64,000 nt of DNA from Cobetia marina (GTDB lineage: Bacteria; Pseudomonadota; Gammaproteobacteria; Pseudomonadales; Halomonadaceae), in NCBI RefSeq assembly GCF_001720485.1, contig NZ_CP017114.1, positions 2,542,001-2,606,000 of the forward strand, written 5' to 3'. The notes under the pieces are model-generated. The model was given only the letters and a program-made list of their open reading frames with translations, did no database searches and was not told the DNA's origin. Every line of letters starts with the position of its first letter. The first letter of the stretch is position 1. The position numbers and the translations under genes are program-made. Below, one piece after another: positions 62,199 through 64,000 of this stretch.

Positions 62199-63017
62199 TT
62201 ACCGCTCAAAAAGCCGAAAGTTATTTTTATAGAAGTCAGTTATCTTCAACTGCTGAAATACCCATAACATATAGCTCACGCCAACAGAGGCTATGAGTGA
62301 TGCAGCAAAGGCATACCCCCACGGCAATAACTGAACACTCATTACCATCACTGCGCTAAAGGCTACCAGACTCAGCATTCCAAGCTGTGTCGCCGCCAAT
62401 GTCGCTCTGGCAACCTCGGCTCCATACCGTTGGTGAAGTGTCAAGGCAATGGTCAGCATGCCAATCGGGAAACTCAAGGCAATACCAGAGACAGATGGAG
62501 CAATATCGTCCAGTACTACTGTGGCAAGACAGACAATAGTTCCTGCGAGTGCACCACGGACTACGAGATCCCCCCATCGTGGAGGTGATACTGACAGCGC
62601 GCGCGCAAGTCCCAACCCACGAGTAAATCTTAAAGCCAGGCAATGGGAAGACAGGAACACGACAAGAGCCAGCCCAAGCCCACCCGGCATCAGTCCGGCC
62701 AAGGCTGCTACCGGCAACCATAGAAGCGCTGCAAGTACACCACTCAGGGTGGCACCTCTATGAGCTGCCAGCAGCACATACCCCAGGCAAAAGGCAAGGG
62801 TCGCCAACATGGCATGCAGGGTACCGAGCGCAGCATCAGCCACAAACGTAGCCGACTGTTCCTGCAGCATAAAGAAGTAACCCGGCGCCAATACGATAGG
62901 CGTTCCCGCCAATACTCCACCAAGTTTGGGGCCCAGTCGCATCACGGCGACTGACACGCCGATCACGATCAGGGCAGTCGACAACCATTTGACCAGCAGA
63001 AGCCCTAACATCAACAC
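62199..63017 (-). CDS. Uncharacterised multi-pass membrane protein with internal repeat
   Basis: 272 residues and about eight to nine predicted helices. The segments RLGPKLGGVLAGTPIVLAPGYFFM (about 27-50) and IAPSVSGIALSFPIGMLTIALTLHQRYG (about 173-200) are similar to each other, which suggests an inverted or direct duplication as in small GlpM-like membrane proteins. I cannot name the family or function. The following SDR gene on the same strand starts upstream, with 12 bp between its stop and this start, so the two form an operon. Confidence 0.8.
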   Translation of the reverse strand: MLMLGLLLVKWLSTALIVIGVSVAVMRLGPKLGGVLAGTPIVLAPGYFFMLQEQSATFVADAALGTLHAMLATLAFCLGYVLLAAHRGATLSGVLAALLWLPVAALAGLMPGGLGLALVVFLSSHCLALRFTRGLGLARALSVSPPRWGDLVVRGALAGTIVCLATVVLDDIAPSVSGIALSFPIGMLTIALTLHQRYGAEVARATLAATQLGMLSLVAFSAVMVMSVQLLPWGYAFAASLIASVGVSYMLWVFQQLKITDFYKNNFRLFER

Positions 63018-63029
63018 ACTCCCGCGTGA

Positions 63030-63770
63030 TTACATGACATCGCCACTATTGGGACCTAGACACTGCCCGAGGTAGAGATCGCCGTCAGGTGAAGCCGCCA
63101 GCATCAGTGCCGTTGGTGCTACCTCTTCCGCTCTACCGAAACGTCCCAAAGGAAGCTCTGCCTCCTTTGCGGCAATCCACTCGGAACTCAGGCCTTCCAG
63201 CATAGGCGTCAGAATCGGGCCTGGGGCTATCGCATTGGTCAGAACATTGTAAGGTGCCAGCTCTCGTGCCATCGACTTGGTCAGCCCCAATACACCGGCT
63301 TTAGCCGCACAGTAGTGTGATAATCCCACACCTCCCTTGAGTGCCAGCTGTGAGGCGATATTGATGATACGCCCCTGCTTTCGCTCGACCATGTGCGAGG
63401 CAACGTAGCGACTGATCAGGAAGACCCCGCGTAAATTGATACCGATCATGCGATCAAAGGTCTCAGAGGTCATTTCCAGGAAGGGAGTTTCATCCAGAAT
63501 GCCAGCGCTATTGACCAATACATCAATGACCTGATGCTTCGCAATCACGCTATCGATCATGTTCTTGACTGACATTTCATCAGAGGCATCAACGACATGG
63601 GTGCTGATGCGAGTCTCGAGCGACTTTGCAGCCTTGCCGCAGGCTTCGACATCACGATCGGCAATTGCAATGGTAGCGCCTTCCGCATGATACAGATTCG
63701 CGATGGCCAAACCGATTCCACTCGCACCACCGACGATCAGAGCCACCTTGCCATGAAGTTTCTGTGACAT
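63030..63770 (-). CDS. Short-chain dehydrogenase/reductase
   Basis: 246 residues, classical SDR. Cofactor motif VGGASGIG (13-20), NSAG (87-90, in place of the usual NNAG), catalytic Ser140, Tyr153 and Lys157 (YCAAK). The acidic residue after the second strand (IADRD) suggests NAD rather than NADP. The frame opens at 63824, but the ATG at 63770 (MSQKLHGKVAL) is the natural start. It is flanked on the same strand by another SDR gene upstream and by the membrane protein downstream. The substrate is unknown. Confidence 0.9.
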   Translation of the reverse strand: MSQKLHGKVALIVGGASGIGLAIANLYHAEGATIAIADRDVEACGKAAKSLETRISTHVVDASDEMSVKNMIDSVIAKHQVIDVLVNSAGILDETPFLEMTSETFDRMIGINLRGVFLISRYVASHMVERKQGRIINIASQLALKGGVGLSHYCAAKAGVLGLTKSMARELAPYNVLTNAIAPGPILTPMLEGLSSEWIAAKEAELPLGRFGRAEEVAPTALMLAASPDGDLYLGQCLGPNSGDVM

Positions 63771-63800
63771 GGAACATCTCTCCAGCAATAGAGAAGGAAC

Positions 63801-63819
63801 GGGGCAGGGACTCTGCCCC
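63801..63819 (-). terminator. Small hairpin between the two SDR genes
   Basis: GGGGCAG and CTGCCCC arms around a 5-base loop. It could be a weak terminator or intercistronic hairpin; no strong T-run follows on the minus strand. Confidence 0.35.
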
Positions 63820-63831
63820 GTCATTCAGCGA

Positions 63832-64000
<169 letters not shown>

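Overview
The window is GC-rich gammaproteobacterial DNA with dense operons. The gene content (mannitol-type polyol dehydrogenase, several BCCT osmolyte carriers, sugar-acid enzymes, a large type VI secretion locus) suggests a marine or halophilic member of the Halomonadaceae, with Cobetia or Halomonas the best guess. This is inferred from protein character only; no rRNA or other phylogenetic marker is present. No tRNA, rRNA, CRISPR array, insertion sequence or phage gene was seen.

Layout. (1) 1-4650: the end of a membrane permease, a mannitol 2-dehydrogenase-type enzyme, a DMT-family exporter and a KduD-like short-chain dehydrogenase (carbohydrate and polyol metabolism). (2) 4754-36280, all on the minus strand: a complete type VI secretion system (T6SS). 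Read from its promoter end at about 36280 it runs: NlpE-like lipoprotein, unknown protein, TssB, TssC, TssE, TssF, TssG, TssH/ClpV, TssJ, TssK, TssL, TssM, TagF, a second short TssM fused to an OmpA domain, Hcp, TssA, a thiolase-like protein and VgrG. It ends in an AT-rich cargo module: DUF4123 adaptor, lipoprotein, Tle1-like phospholipase effector, DUF6708-like membrane protein and a PAAR tip. (3) 37169-44787, minus strand: a second vgrG island whose VgrG is nearly the same as the first over most of its length. It carries a different DUF4123 adaptor, a VasX-like (MIX-type) membrane-active effector and a Sel1-repeat periplasmic protein. (4) 45316-53527: a catabolic cluster with two aldehyde dehydrogenases, an enolase-superfamily (MR/MLE) sugar-acid dehydratase-like protein, a GMC flavin oxidoreductase, an IclR regulator and a 3-hydroxyisobutyrate-dehydrogenase-like reductase. 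(5) 53857-62072: two LysR regulators, an M24-fold enzyme related to the DMSP lyase DddP, a 2-oxoglutarate/Fe(II) oxygenase and a tandem pair of BCCT carriers, possibly a locus for uptake and breakdown of a quaternary ammonium or sulfonium compound. (6) 62199-64000: a membrane protein and two SDR genes, the last cut by the window edge.

Most notable points: the TssM-OmpA fusion, which puts the peptidoglycan anchor on a second TssM instead of on TssL; the duplicated VgrG with swapped cargo modules; the DddP relative that keeps all six metal ligands at a constant numbering offset but has Gly where the proposed catalytic base Asp would be; and the galactonate-dehydratase relative in which one metal-ligand Asp is Gly.
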